The notes below the pieces were generated by a model. It worked only from the letters and a program-made list of their open reading frames with translations, had not been told where the DNA came from and did not search any database. From NCBI RefSeq assembly GCF_019355395.1, contig NZ_CP048829.1, positions 1,577,501 through 1,641,500 on the forward strand: a stretch of DNA of 64,000 nucleotides. Direction: 5' to 3'. The position numbers and the translations under genes were made by a program. Position 1 is the first letter of the stretch. Each line of letters opens with the position of its first letter. Shown in pieces: positions 31,353-39,995 of this stretch. Source of the DNA: Chordicoccus furentiruminis (GTDB lineage: Bacteria > Bacillota > Clostridia > Lachnospirales > Lachnospiraceae).

Positions 31353-31790
31353 TTCTTCTATCTCACAAGACGATTTCCGTCTAAAATCCCCCTCTACATA
31401 TTAGCTGGAATCTAAAATTTCGCCGATTCTTCTAACGAGCCGATTTTTACCCGATTTCCGGGGTTCCGGTTCAACGAAGGCGTTTGTAGTGCTGATCACG
31501 CGAGCGCACCGGTGATAATCCGCGATCATTAGAGATCATTTCTCGCAAATGCCTGAAAAAGCGGGCTTTTCTCCTTTGATTTGATTTTTCATCCTATAGA
31601 CAGAGTTCCTCCCCTTTCCATCTTCAGTCCGCCTCAGGCACAGATTCCGGCTAATATTTTTCCTTCTTCGTTGAACTTCATGCCGGGAAATTTTAGTTCT
31701 TCTAAAAGCACCCGCCTCGCATTGAACCTCCGTACATAGCCCGTTTCCGACCTGTAGCTGCAGTAACGAAGTGGGCTTTTTAGTACCATA
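31353..31790. other. Non-coding region after tRNA-Arg
   Basis: About 440 bp without a gene. Short phrases from the 31013-31239 spacer recur here in altered form, for example ACGAAGGCGTT (31098 and 31474) and CACCCGCC (31132 and 31709). This suggests decayed duplicated DNA on both sides of the tRNA. Confidence 0.5.
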
Positions 31791-31794
31791 AAAG

Positions 31795-32020
31795 TGTAGT
31801 TGTTAGAGAGTAATTAACTCTGACATCTGCACTTATTTTTTATAATAGGGGGAGTAATTGGTCTGACGTGGGGCTTTTTGGGTCGTAGCATCCGTCATAG
31901 AAACCGTCAACCAACCCCTTATTATAAGCATTCGATTAAGCAGGTCGGGATCCGCTCCCGCGTAACCAACTAAACTGAATGGTAATAAGTGCGGCTGGAA
32001 CAATTACGAATATCAGTTTT
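31795..32020 (+). ncRNA. Putative IS110 bridge RNA region
   Basis: Structured non-coding DNA lies between the presumed left end of the IS110 element and its recombinase. A candidate promoter is CTGACA (31820) plus TATAAT (31841-31846) with a 15-bp spacer. It is followed by about 170 nt with internal complementarity (GTGGGGCTTTTTGG / CAACCAACCCC). IS110-group elements encode a bridge RNA here that pairs with target and donor DNA. The RNA itself is inferred. Confidence 0.5.
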
Positions 32021-32032
32021 AGGAGGTTCAGG

Positions 32033-33235
32033 GTGATAAGCGTAGGAGTGGATGTATCTAAAGGGAAGAGCACTGTTTGTGTTCTTAAGCCTTATGGTGA
32101 GATTGTGTGCAGCCCATTCGAGGTGCTACATGTGGAGAAAGAACTGGAAAGCCTTGACAGCCTGTTGCAGAAGCTGGATGGAGAAATCCGGGTTGTGATG
32201 GAAGCAACGGGCATTTACCACTTGCCGATTCTATTATTCCTTCAAGAGAAAGGCTATTTTGTCTCTGTAGTGAATCCTTATGCAATGAAGAAATATGCGA
32301 AGGACAACAGCATCAGGGGAGCCAAGACAGATCGTCTCGATTCAGTCATGATTGCGCATTACGGTATAGAAAAGTGGTTCAAGTTACAAAAGTATGATAG
32401 TGACGAAGAACTTTATGCTGAGCTTAAGCTCCTGGGTCGTCGGTACTGCTACTATATGGAACTCCATGTGAAAGCACTGCAAGAGCTGACGCATATCCTG
32501 GATTACGTGATGCCGGGTATAAAAAAACTATTCAACAGCTGGGATGAAGCCAGTGGCAAGGACAAACTCAGTGACTTTGTGGAGCGCTTCTGGCACTTTG
32601 ACCTGATCACATCCATGAGTCTTGATGAATTTGTCGACGAATACCTGATCTGGGCAGAAGAAAAGAAATACCACCGGAGCAGATCAAAGGCCGAAACAGT
32701 CTATGAACTGGCATCTGGTGGTATCTCCACACTGTCTTCCAGTACCCCATCGACCAAAATGCTGGTACAGGAAGCCGTAACAGTATTGAGAGCTGTGGAT
32801 AACTCTCTGTCTCTGATTTTATCACGAATGCAGGAGCTTGCTAAGTCATTACCCGAATATTCAACAGTACGGGCAATGGGAGGCGTCGGAGATGTCCTTG
32901 CTCCAAAGTTAATTGCTGAGATCGGTGATGTTCGGCGCCTTCATAGTGCAAAGGCGCTTATCGCGTGGGCCGGAATAGATCCTCCACCGTATGAATCCGG
33001 CCAGTTTGTTGGCTCCAGGCGCAAGATAACAAAACGAGGTTCATCTACTCTTCGGAAGGTCGGATATGAAGTCATGAGGGTGCTTAAGAGTCATAAGGCT
33101 CCAAAAGACGATGCTGTTTATAACTATATCCTGAAAAAGGAACGAGAAGGTAAAGACAAAAAGCACGCAAAGATTGCTGGATTAAATAAGTTCTTGAGAA
33201 TCTATTACGCAAGAGTAATGGAAGTCTATCAATAG
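32033..33235 (+). CDS. IS110-family DEDD recombinase
   Basis: A 400-aa IS110 transposase. The N-terminal RuvC-like DEDD domain has SVGVDVSKGKSTVCVLK, VVMEATGIYHLPI and KTDRLDSVMIAHYG. A helical middle part is followed by the C-terminal Tnp_20 domain, with MGGVGDVLAPKLIAEIGDVRRLHSAKALIAWAGIDP then SGQFVGSRRKITKRGSSTLRK holding the serine. I chose the GTG at 32033 because AGGAGG is 6 bases upstream and it begins directly at the conserved domain. An upstream ATG at 31979 adds 18 unrelated residues. Confidence 0.93.
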   Translation: MISVGVDVSKGKSTVCVLKPYGEIVCSPFEVLHVEKELESLDSLLQKLDGEIRVVMEATGIYHLPILLFLQEKGYFVSVVNPYAMKKYAKDNSIRGAKTDRLDSVMIAHYGIEKWFKLQKYDSDEELYAELKLLGRRYCYYMELHVKALQELTHILDYVMPGIKKLFNSWDEASGKDKLSDFVERFWHFDLITSMSLDEFVDEYLIWAEEKKYHRSRSKAETVYELASGGISTLSSSTPSTKMLVQEAVTVLRAVDNSLSLILSRMQELAKSLPEYSTVRAMGGVGDVLAPKLIAEIGDVRRLHSAKALIAWAGIDPPPYESGQFVGSRRKITKRGSSTLRKVGYEVMRVLKSHKAPKDDAVYNYILKKEREGKDKKHAKIAGLNKFLRIYYARVMEVYQ

Positions 33236-33259
33236 CGAATGATCAGAGCAGGTCCTGCC

Positions 33260-33289
33260 AGGCCGGGTTATTATTCCGGCCTTATTGTT
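33260..33289 (+). terminator. Terminator after IS110 recombinase
   Basis: AGGCCGG / CCGGCCT stem (33260-33266, 33276-33282) followed by TATTGTTG, 25 bp after the stop. Confidence 0.7.
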
Positions 33290-33321
33290 GTACACAAAAA
33301 TCAAATCATGAGAAATATAAA

Positions 33322-33358
33322 AACCTGCTGAAAAGCTCTTGACTTTTGTTAGCAGGTT
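33322..33358 (+). promoter_or_regulatory. Hairpin at the start of the ICE segment
   Basis: AACCTGCT / AGCAGGTT 8-bp inverted repeat enclosing CTTGACTTTT. Similar text (TTGACTTTTTATTAGCAGG) occurs on the minus strand at about 62293-62311, at the broken end of the second virD4. It may be a conserved ICE regulatory or end sequence; its role is unknown. Confidence 0.4.
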
Positions 33359-33391
33359 TCTTTTGGATTTTTAAGAAGATGGAGGTATCAG

Positions 33392-33718
33392 ATGGGAACA
33401 AGACAGAAACTGCAGAGAAAAACTATTATGATCGACGGCGTTCGCTATTACGCAGATCGGCCGCATGACTGCAGGAAGTGCTTCTTCTGGAAGAACCGGA
33501 AGGTCGGCTGCACGCTCGGCAGGGAGAACTGCTATTACCTGGCTGAAGTCATAAAGACCGAGCAGGAAAAGAAATGCGAGAACTGTCCTTATGCCAAAGG
33601 CCAGCCCTGTGTCACGGCGAGCTGCTATAAGGATCTGGAGCACTGGCTTCAGGAACGCCGTGCCAGAGCCGAGAAGCTGATGATGAAGGAAGAAAGGAGT
33701 TCAGCCTATGTCGGATAA
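33392..33718 (+). CDS. Cysteine-rich ICE-associated protein
   Basis: A 108-aa hypothetical protein with several Cys pairs (CRKCFFW, CTLGRENC, CENCPYAKGQPC), suggesting a zinc or Fe-S site. GGAGG precedes the ATG. It overlaps the next gene by 11 bp, the first step of a tightly packed leftmost ICE operon. No function is assigned. Confidence 0.7.
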   Translation: MGTRQKLQRKTIMIDGVRYYADRPHDCRKCFFWKNRKVGCTLGRENCYYLAEVIKTEQEKKCENCPYAKGQPCVTASCYKDLEHWLQERRARAEKLMMKEERSSAYVG

Positions 33719-33953
33719 AGATCTGCAGAGATATCGTCACTATGAATCGATGATTAAGAAAGCACGGAAAACAGGGATCGGTGAGAAACCGCCCAGCTGT
33801 GCGAAGTGCCAGTATTATCAGCCGGACTTCAAGTACAGGAAATGCCTGTATGCCAGATGTCCTTACCAGAGGGATGCGGAGATCTTCCGCAAGAGACCGT
33901 TGAAGAAGGACAAGATTCCGGGACCGGAGGTGGTGAAGATGGATGATGTATGA
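33708..33953 (+). CDS. Small cysteine-rich ICE protein
   Basis: An 81-aa protein with CAKCQYYQPDFKYRKCLYARCPYQ, a four-cysteine pattern related to the preceding gene's. It overlaps the replication initiator start by 11 bp. Unknown function; possibly a small zinc-binding regulator. Confidence 0.65.
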   Translation: MSDKDLQRYRHYESMIKKARKTGIGEKPPSCAKCQYYQPDFKYRKCLYARCPYQRDAEIFRKRPLKKDKIPGPEVVKMDDV

Positions 33954-34824
33954 CTATTTCTATGGCATTCAGGCCGAACAGTTCTCCTTCTACCGGATCC
34001 CGAAGTTGCTGTTCACGCACCCTTCCTTCAAAGGGATGTCAACGGAGGCGAAGACCTTATACGGAATCCTTCTGGACCGCATGAACCTGTCGGCAAAGAA
34101 TAACTGGATCGATGAGGAAGGCCGTGTGTATATCATTTTTACGGTCGATGAGATCATGGAAGCGCTTGGATGTGCCGAGCAGAAGGCCATCAAGCTGCTG
34201 TCTGAACTGGATACGAAAGCCGGTCTGATCGAAAGAAAGCGGCAGGGACTCGGAAAACCGAACCTGATCTATGTGAAAAACTTCATCACAGGGCTTCCGG
34301 AATCACAATTCAAGAACTGTGAAAATCACAATTCTGGAGCAATGAAAATCACAATTCAAGAACTTCTAAAATCACAAGGTAATAATACTGATATTAATAA
34401 TACTGAGATGAGTGATACTGATCTATTCTTTTCCGCAGACAGCAGATCAGAAGAGATGAGAACAAGAGCCTCCTATGAGGAATATTTCAGAGATGCTCTT
34501 GAGATCGATTTTCTGAAGCAGAACAATCCCAGTGAGCGGGATACGCTGGACGGTATTCTGGATCTGATCGTGGATACCTGCTGTGCCAATAAGCCATGGA
34601 TCCTGATCAGCGGAGACAAGAAGCCGATTGAAGTGGTAAAAAGCCGGTTCATGAAGCTGAATTCCAGCCATATCGAGTATGTCCTGAAGTGCCTGTCCGA
34701 AAATACGACCCGGATCCGGAACGTGAATCAGTATCTGCTTGCCACTCTGTTTAATGCTACAACGACGATCAGCCCTTATTACCGGTCCTGGGTGAACAAT
34801 GACATGGCTAACGGCCTTGTGTAG
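33943..34824 (+). CDS. Replication initiator protein (RepA_N type)
   Basis: A 293-aa protein whose first 110 residues (YFYGIQAEQFSFYRIPKLLFTHPSFKGMSTEAKTLYG in two parts, then a winged-helix EEGRVYIIFTVDEIMEALGCAEQKAIKLLSELD) match the RepA_N initiators of plasmids and ICEs of Firmicutes. The C-terminal part resembles DUF6017 seen in the same proteins. It likely lets the element replicate briefly after excision. It sits directly before its own parA and parB. Confidence 0.82.
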   Translation: MMYDYFYGIQAEQFSFYRIPKLLFTHPSFKGMSTEAKTLYGILLDRMNLSAKNNWIDEEGRVYIIFTVDEIMEALGCAEQKAIKLLSELDTKAGLIERKRQGLGKPNLIYVKNFITGLPESQFKNCENHNSGAMKITIQELLKSQGNNTDINNTEMSDTDLFFSADSRSEEMRTRASYEEYFRDALEIDFLKQNNPSERDTLDGILDLIVDTCCANKPWILISGDKKPIEVVKSRFMKLNSSHIEYVLKCLSENTTRIRNVNQYLLATLFNATTTISPYYRSWVNNDMANGLV

Positions 34825-34838
34825 GAGGTGATGCAAAA

Positions 34839-35666
34839 ATGCCAAATAAAGCGACGGTCCTTTGCTGCGGAAATCAGAAGGGCGGCGTCGGTAAGACTTT
34901 TACAGCGGAGAATCTGGGTGTCGGCCTGGCGCAGGAAGGGAAAAAGGTGCTTCTCGTGGACATGGATCCGCAGGCCTCCCTTACCATCAGCCTTGGCCAT
35001 CCGAGGCCGGATGAACTGCCGGTCACGATCTCCGATATGATGCAGAAAGTGATCATGGATGAGGAAATACAGCCCCGCGAAGGAATCCTGACGCATCCGG
35101 AAGGCGTGGATTTGATGCCGGCGAGCATTTCCCTGTCCGGTCTGGAGGTCTCTCTGGTCAATGCCATGAGCCGCGAATCCATTCTGAAGCAGTACCTGGA
35201 GCCATTAAAGAAAGAATACGACTTTATCATTCTGGACTGCATGCCATCCCTTGGTATGCTGACAGTCAATGCCCTGGCAGCTTCCGACCAGCTGATCGTC
35301 CCTGTCCAGACCCAGTACCTGTCTGCCAAAGGTCTGGAGCAGCTGCTTCAGACGGTCAATAAGGTGAAGCGGCAGATCAATCCGAAGCTGCGGATCGAAG
35401 GGATCCTGCTGACGATGGTCGATGCAAGGACCAATAATGCAAAAGAGATCGCCGTTCTGATCCGTGAAACGTACGGCAGCCGGCTGAAGGTGTTTGATGT
35501 TGAGATCCCGAGATCTGTCCGGGCGGCGGAGATCAGCGCAGAGGGTAAGAGCATCTTCGCCCATGATCCCGGAGGTAAGGTGACTGCAGCCTACAGAGAA
35601 CTGACGAAGGAGGTGATCCGCGATGCCGAAAAGAGGCGCAAACATCAGCTTGAGCAGCTACGATGA
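34839..35666 (+). CDS. ParA-family ATPase of the ICE
   Basis: A 275-aa ParA ATPase with deviant Walker A KGGVGKTFTAENLGVGLAQ, Walker B FIILDCMPSLGMLTVNALA and DARTNNAKEIAVLIRE. It is distinct from the chromosomal ParA at 25490 and belongs to the element's own partition module. Its end overlaps the parB-like gene by 44 bp. Confidence 0.92.
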   Translation: MPNKATVLCCGNQKGGVGKTFTAENLGVGLAQEGKKVLLVDMDPQASLTISLGHPRPDELPVTISDMMQKVIMDEEIQPREGILTHPEGVDLMPASISLSGLEVSLVNAMSRESILKQYLEPLKKEYDFIILDCMPSLGMLTVNALAASDQLIVPVQTQYLSAKGLEQLLQTVNKVKRQINPKLRIEGILLTMVDARTNNAKEIAVLIRETYGSRLKVFDVEIPRSVRAAEISAEGKSIFAHDPGGKVTAAYRELTKEVIRDAEKRRKHQLEQLR

Positions 35667-36558
35667 TATCTTTGAGACCGATGAAAGCCGAGCCGATGCC
35701 CAGCTGGAGCGGGTCCAGAAAATCCCGATCAGCGAACTGGTGCCCTTTAAGGACCATCCTTTCAAGGTGGTAGATGATGAGGCGATGCTGAGGACCACGG
35801 AAAGCATCGCACAGTACGGTGTTCTGACGCCGCTGATCGCAAGGCCGCTGGAAGACGGAACCTATGAGATCATCTCCGGTCACCGAAGAGTCCATGCCGC
35901 ACAGGCTGCAGGCCTCACTGAAGTGCCGGTCATTGTCCGGGGTATGGATGATGACGCTGCAACAGTGCTGATGGTCGATTCCAATCTGCAGAGGGAGCAT
36001 ATCCTGCCGAGTGAGCGGGCATTTGCTTATAAGATGAAAATGGAGGCTATCGGGAGACAAGGCGCGAGAACTGATTTGACTTGTGGCCAAGTTGGCCACA
36101 GGTCGACGGGTGTCAAAACAAGAGATTTAATTGCGGAACAATCTGGAGATAGCGCAAGGAATATCCAGCGCTATATCCGCCTCACCTATCTGATCCCCGA
36201 ACTCCTTGACTTTGTCGATGAAAAGAAGATCTCCTTCAACCCGGCAGTCGAGCTCTCCTACCTGAAGCCCACCGAGCAGGAAATGTTCCTGTCCGTCATG
36301 GAATGGTCGCAGAATGCGCCATCCCTTTCACAGGCCCAGCGCCTGAAAAAACTTAGTCAGGAAGGGAAACTCACTCCGGACACCATGCGTGAGATCATGA
36401 ATGAAGTAAAGAAAGGGGATCTGGAACGGGTAACCTTCCGAAACGAAACACTTAGAAAGTATTTCCCGCGTTCCTATACCGCACAGCAGATGCAGGACCA
36501 GATCATTAAGCTTCTGGAACAATGGCAGAAGCGAAAACAGCGGGACCAGGAACGGTAA
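35623..36558 (+). CDS. ParB/RepB/Spo0J-family protein of the ICE
   Basis: A 311-aa ParB-type partition protein with ISELVPFKDHPFKVVDDEAML, ISGHRRVHAAQAAGL (CTP-binding GxRR), DSNLQREHILPSERAFAYKMK and an HTH around SARNIQRYIRLTYL. It lacks the terminal domain of chromosomal ParB and resembles the short ParBs carried by ICEs. It probably acts with the preceding ParA at a site not identified here. Confidence 0.9.
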   Translation: MPKRGANISLSSYDDIFETDESRADAQLERVQKIPISELVPFKDHPFKVVDDEAMLRTTESIAQYGVLTPLIARPLEDGTYEIISGHRRVHAAQAAGLTEVPVIVRGMDDDAATVLMVDSNLQREHILPSERAFAYKMKMEAIGRQGARTDLTCGQVGHRSTGVKTRDLIAEQSGDSARNIQRYIRLTYLIPELLDFVDEKKISFNPAVELSYLKPTEQEMFLSVMEWSQNAPSLSQAQRLKKLSQEGKLTPDTMREIMNEVKKGDLERVTFRNETLRKYFPRSYTAQQMQDQIIKLLEQWQKRKQRDQER

Positions 36559-36674
36559 AGGGACTCTTAATGCATTTCACCGCCTGTATTTTGCCACTTA
36601 CCGTAAATGCTGAGACAACCTTTTCAATATCATGTATGATGACATCATCAAAGAGAAAGAAAGGGGGCTGGGGC

Positions 36675-37112
36675 ATGAAGGTAAGTGTAGATATCTCCGC
36701 TGAATACAAAGAGCCATACGCAGTGATCTATACCGATAAAGTAACAGATGAGATCCAGCGAATGATCGATATATTCAGCACGAGCGAAACGCCCATAACT
36801 GCCCTGCAGAATGAGGAAAATCTGATCGTTCTGCAGCCTAAGGAAATATTCATGGTACGGGTAGAGGACGGCGACACGATCATTTATGGAGAAAAGAATA
36901 AATATCGTTCGCGAAAAAGACTCTATGAGATCGGCCAGCAATTAGGGAAGCAGTTTATGCAGATATCCAAAACAACATTGATCAATCTGTCTTATATGGA
37001 CAGTATAGAGCCCGGATTCAGCGGAACACTTTTATTAAAGCTGAAGAATGGCTGCAAGGATTATGTGTCGAGGAAATATTTGCCGGAGTTAAAAAAATAT
37101 CTCGGATTATAG
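36675..37112 (+). CDS. LytTR-domain transcription regulator
   Basis: A 145-aa protein with an N-terminal half of unknown fold and a C-terminal LytTR DNA-binding domain (VLQPKEIFMVRVEDGDTIIYG, FMQISKTTLINLSYMDSIEPGF). It has no response-receiver domain. It sits 12 bp before a four-helix DUF3021 membrane protein; LytTR-DUF3021 pairs are known membrane-linked regulatory modules, often autoregulated. It is probably cargo of the ICE. Confidence 0.85.
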   Translation: MKVSVDISAEYKEPYAVIYTDKVTDEIQRMIDIFSTSETPITALQNEENLIVLQPKEIFMVRVEDGDTIIYGEKNKYRSRKRLYEIGQQLGKQFMQISKTTLINLSYMDSIEPGFSGTLLLKLKNGCKDYVSRKYLPELKKYLGL

Positions 37113-37124
37113 GAGGCGGAAGCA

Positions 37125-37559
37125 ATGAGAGAAACAGTGAAAGATCTGTTAAAAAGTACGGTTATCAGCATCGGGATGGCCATGACGATATTTTGCCTGT
37201 CCGGCGTGGTATTTGATATCCAGAACAAAGGACTTTTCAGTTTGGATCAGTATCGTTTTACAAAGATGATCGCGGGATGTGTCCTGGTAGGACTGGGGTT
37301 TGGCATTCCTTCGATCGTATACAGAAAAGATAATCTTCCGATGCCGATCAGGGTGATCATTCATATGGGGATCGGATGCGTAGTTTATACGGTCGTTGCC
37401 TATGCCGTTGGCTGGATGGGCGGAGCGGCATCGCTCGGAAAGGGGATCCTGATTGCGGCAATACAGCTTGTACCGGCATTTATTATCTGGTTCCTGTTCA
37501 TGAAACATTATCGCGCAGAGGCGAAAAGAATGAATGACAGGATACAGGCAATGAAATAA
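37125..37559 (+). CDS. DUF3021 family membrane protein
   Basis: A 144-aa protein with four predicted membrane segments (about residues 10-30, 46-64, 75-97 and 104-124) and a basic C-terminal helix. This matches DUF3021, the usual partner of a small LytTR regulator, likely its membrane-bound modulator. AGGAGG lies upstream, and a terminator follows at 37577, closing the two-gene unit. Confidence 0.82.
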   Translation: MRETVKDLLKSTVISIGMAMTIFCLSGVVFDIQNKGLFSLDQYRFTKMIAGCVLVGLGFGIPSIVYRKDNLPMPIRVIIHMGIGCVVYTVVAYAVGWMGGAASLGKGILIAAIQLVPAFIIWFLFMKHYRAEAKRMNDRIQAMK

Positions 37560-37576
37560 AATCCAGGCAGAAAGAG

Positions 37577-37606
37577 AACATCGGTTATATGACCGGTGTT
37601 TTCTTT
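37577..37606 (+). terminator. Terminator after LytTR-DUF3021 unit
   Basis: AACATCGGT / ACCGGTGTT stem with TATATG loop and TTCTTT tail. A second hairpin with a seven-T tail (about 37641-37672) follows, so the downstream genes must have their own promoter or read-through. Confidence 0.75.
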
Positions 37607-37696
37607 AACCATGAAATCAGAATCATGTAAATGCAGACAGACGTTCTCCATGCGGGAATGTCTTTTTTTATGCTAAATATGAAAGGAAAACAGACT

Positions 37697-38437
37697 ATGT
37701 CAAAGATGAAAGCAACCGATAAGCAGGCTATGGAGATCCTTAAGAAGCTGGATGAACTGATCGATTTCTCCGTCGATCTGGAAACCAATCTCGATGAGAG
37801 CGAGAGCATTGAGGAAGTGCTTCTCTGCCTGGAAGATACGATCGATGAATTCTGCAGTGCGGTCGAGGTGATCGAGGCGATCCGCGAGTTCCTGATCGAA
37901 GTGGAAAACCTTGATGAGGACGAATCCGATGAAGCGGATGAGGAAGAATGCACCTGCTGTGCACCGCCTGAGCTTCGGGATGAGCTGATCCGCATCGCCC
38001 AGAGCATGCAGGCTTATGAGCGTATGGCTGCAGAAAAGCGCAGATCGGACAAAGCTTCAAAGAGAAACGCCATGCCGGAGATCCCGGTTCCTGAAGAGGA
38101 TTCCGTAGCACTGCTTTTCTATGATGCCGGAGATTACAGGGTCTTCCCCTTTGAGCATGTTCTCCGCATCTGTCCCTGGCTGAATGAGCACAGCGTCATG
38201 CGGGCGATCCCGGGCGTCAAAGATCTCTATTATCTCTATGAGGAAGACACAGAGATCAAGACAGAAAGCGGACTTTATCTGGTCGGTCCCATCGTTGTGA
38301 TCCGGCTGAATGCAGACCATTTCCTTATTACGCCGGATGCGCTGGACCGCCACCGCGTCCGCAAATTTATGAGAGACAACACAGAAACCATCGATTTTGA
38401 GGAAGGCGCCAGTTATCCGGCGCTTCGTTTCATTTAA
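37697..38437 (+). CDS. ICE hypothetical protein, acidic N-terminus
   Basis: A 246-aa protein, not recognised. The first 90 residues are helical and strongly acidic (ESEDEEC-type, with a CTCC pair). The C-terminal half is a compact alpha/beta part (DAGDYRVFPFEHVLRICPWLN, LVGPIVVIRLNADHFLITPDALDRHRVRKF). AAAGGA precedes the ATG at 37697. It is 12 bp before the DUF5688 gene, so likely in one operon with it. Confidence 0.65.
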   Translation: MSKMKATDKQAMEILKKLDELIDFSVDLETNLDESESIEEVLLCLEDTIDEFCSAVEVIEAIREFLIEVENLDEDESDEADEEECTCCAPPELRDELIRIAQSMQAYERMAAEKRRSDKASKRNAMPEIPVPEEDSVALLFYDAGDYRVFPFEHVLRICPWLNEHSVMRAIPGVKDLYYLYEEDTEIKTESGLYLVGPIVVIRLNADHFLITPDALDRHRVRKFMRDNTETIDFEEGASYPALRFI

Positions 38438-38449
38438 GGAGGAAAAACC

Positions 38450-39922
38450 ATGGATTATGAACAGTTTTTGGAGCAGGTAAAAGCAGACCTTCGGGAGCAG
38501 TTCCCCTATATGAACGTGGAGATCCGCAATGTTGAAAAATTGCAGGGGCAGTCTTATACCGGTATCTCCATCGCGCCGGAAGGCAGCAATACCGGTGCTA
38601 CGCTGGACCTGCGTTCGGAATTTCAGCTTGTGCAGGAGGAAATGATCCCGATGAAGGTAGCATTTGCCCGAATCGAAAGAATCGCAGCTGACGCCCTGGA
38701 GCAGATCCCGCAGGTGGATCCGATGGCTTTGCAGGATTACGAGCAGATGAAACACACCCTGATCATGCAGGCCGTACCGGTCGGACCGAACCGTGCGCTG
38801 CTTGAGACAATCCCGCACAGGACGATGGAAGACATCGCGATCGTCTACCGTTTTCAGCTGGAGCACAGGGAAAATGCGGACGCCACCGTGCTGGTCACCA
38901 ACCAGATGCTGCAGAATTACGGGATCACCGCAGAACAGCTGATGGCAGATGCCTCTATATCCGCGCCGCAGAGAAATCCGGTCTCTCTCCGCTCTCTGGC
39001 AGAGGTCCTTTCGGAAATGAGCGGCGGCATGATCCCGCCGGAGGATGTCGGAGCTCCGCCGCTTATGGTTGCTACGGTTCCCGGCGCAGTCAATGGAGCC
39101 GGTGTCATGGGCTATCCGGACTTCTTTAAGGACGCTGCGGAACAGATCGGCGGCAGCTATTTCATCCTTCCCTCGTCTGTCCATGAGATCCTGCTTCTTG
39201 CAGATGACGGCAGCATGAGCGCACAGGAACTGAGCGCCATGGTCTCTGCTGTCAATTCACAGGAGGTCATGCCGGAAGAACAGCTTGGCAGTGAAGCCTA
39301 TCATTACGATGCCCAGGCTCAGGTCTTTGAGAAGGCGTCTGCCTATGAGGAAAGGATCATGGAAGATCGTGAAATGATCGCGGATGCCATGCCGGGTGTC
39401 ATTCACGAGGGATCTGTAGCTTATACGGCTGAGACTGTCCCCGAGACGATCTCTGTTCTCATGGTGGAGCCGGGGAAATATCCCAGAGAGATCGAGATCG
39501 GCACCGAACTGGAAGATCTGCAGTCAGCCGTCGGCGGCAATATCGAAGTCATTTATCCGTTTGAAGACCAGGTGGGTCTCGTCATGAATGAAGAGGGCAA
39601 GATAAACGGACTTCCGCTCAACCGATCTTTGCGTGATGAAAACGGAGAAATCATGGACGTGATCGCCGGACCCTTTATAGTCACCGGCCTGATTGAGGAA
39701 AGCTTCGAATCTCTTACACCTGATCAGATGAAGACTTATGGAGAAATGTTCCACACTCCGGAGGTTTTCATGAAGATGGGACGCGGGATCATGGCACTGC
39801 CTCTTCCCGAGGAAAAAGTGGAAAAACCGGAAAAAGCTGCTGATAAAGCCCAGGCGAAGGATACCCAGAAGAAGGAACCGAAGGCAAAACGCAGAAAGAC
39901 GCCGGATCACAGTGACCGGTGA
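38450..39922 (+). CDS. DUF5688 protein with C-terminal DUF3846-like domain
   Basis: 490 aa. Residues 1-270 match DUF5688 proteins of Firmicutes mobile elements (TGISIAPEGSNTGATLDLRSEF, VTNQMLQNYGITAEQL, YFILPSSVHEILLL). Residues about 325-410 (ISVLMVEPGKYPREIEIG, VIYPFEDQVGLVMNEEGK, GPFIVTGL) resemble DUF3846. The tail is Lys-rich. Function is unknown; both domains are common on conjugative elements and some antirestriction-type loci. GGAGG lies just upstream. Confidence 0.75.
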   Translation: MDYEQFLEQVKADLREQFPYMNVEIRNVEKLQGQSYTGISIAPEGSNTGATLDLRSEFQLVQEEMIPMKVAFARIERIAADALEQIPQVDPMALQDYEQMKHTLIMQAVPVGPNRALLETIPHRTMEDIAIVYRFQLEHRENADATVLVTNQMLQNYGITAEQLMADASISAPQRNPVSLRSLAEVLSEMSGGMIPPEDVGAPPLMVATVPGAVNGAGVMGYPDFFKDAAEQIGGSYFILPSSVHEILLLADDGSMSAQELSAMVSAVNSQEVMPEEQLGSEAYHYDAQAQVFEKASAYEERIMEDREMIADAMPGVIHEGSVAYTAETVPETISVLMVEPGKYPREIEIGTELEDLQSAVGGNIEVIYPFEDQVGLVMNEEGKINGLPLNRSLRDENGEIMDVIAGPFIVTGLIEESFESLTPDQMKTYGEMFHTPEVFMKMGRGIMALPLPEEKVEKPEKAADKAQAKDTQKKEPKAKRRKTPDHSDR

Positions 39923-39995
39923 TCTCTGTACAGCATATGGAGCCGGTCTATCAACAGCCGGCTCCGTCAAATATAACGAATGGAGGTGGTGATTC

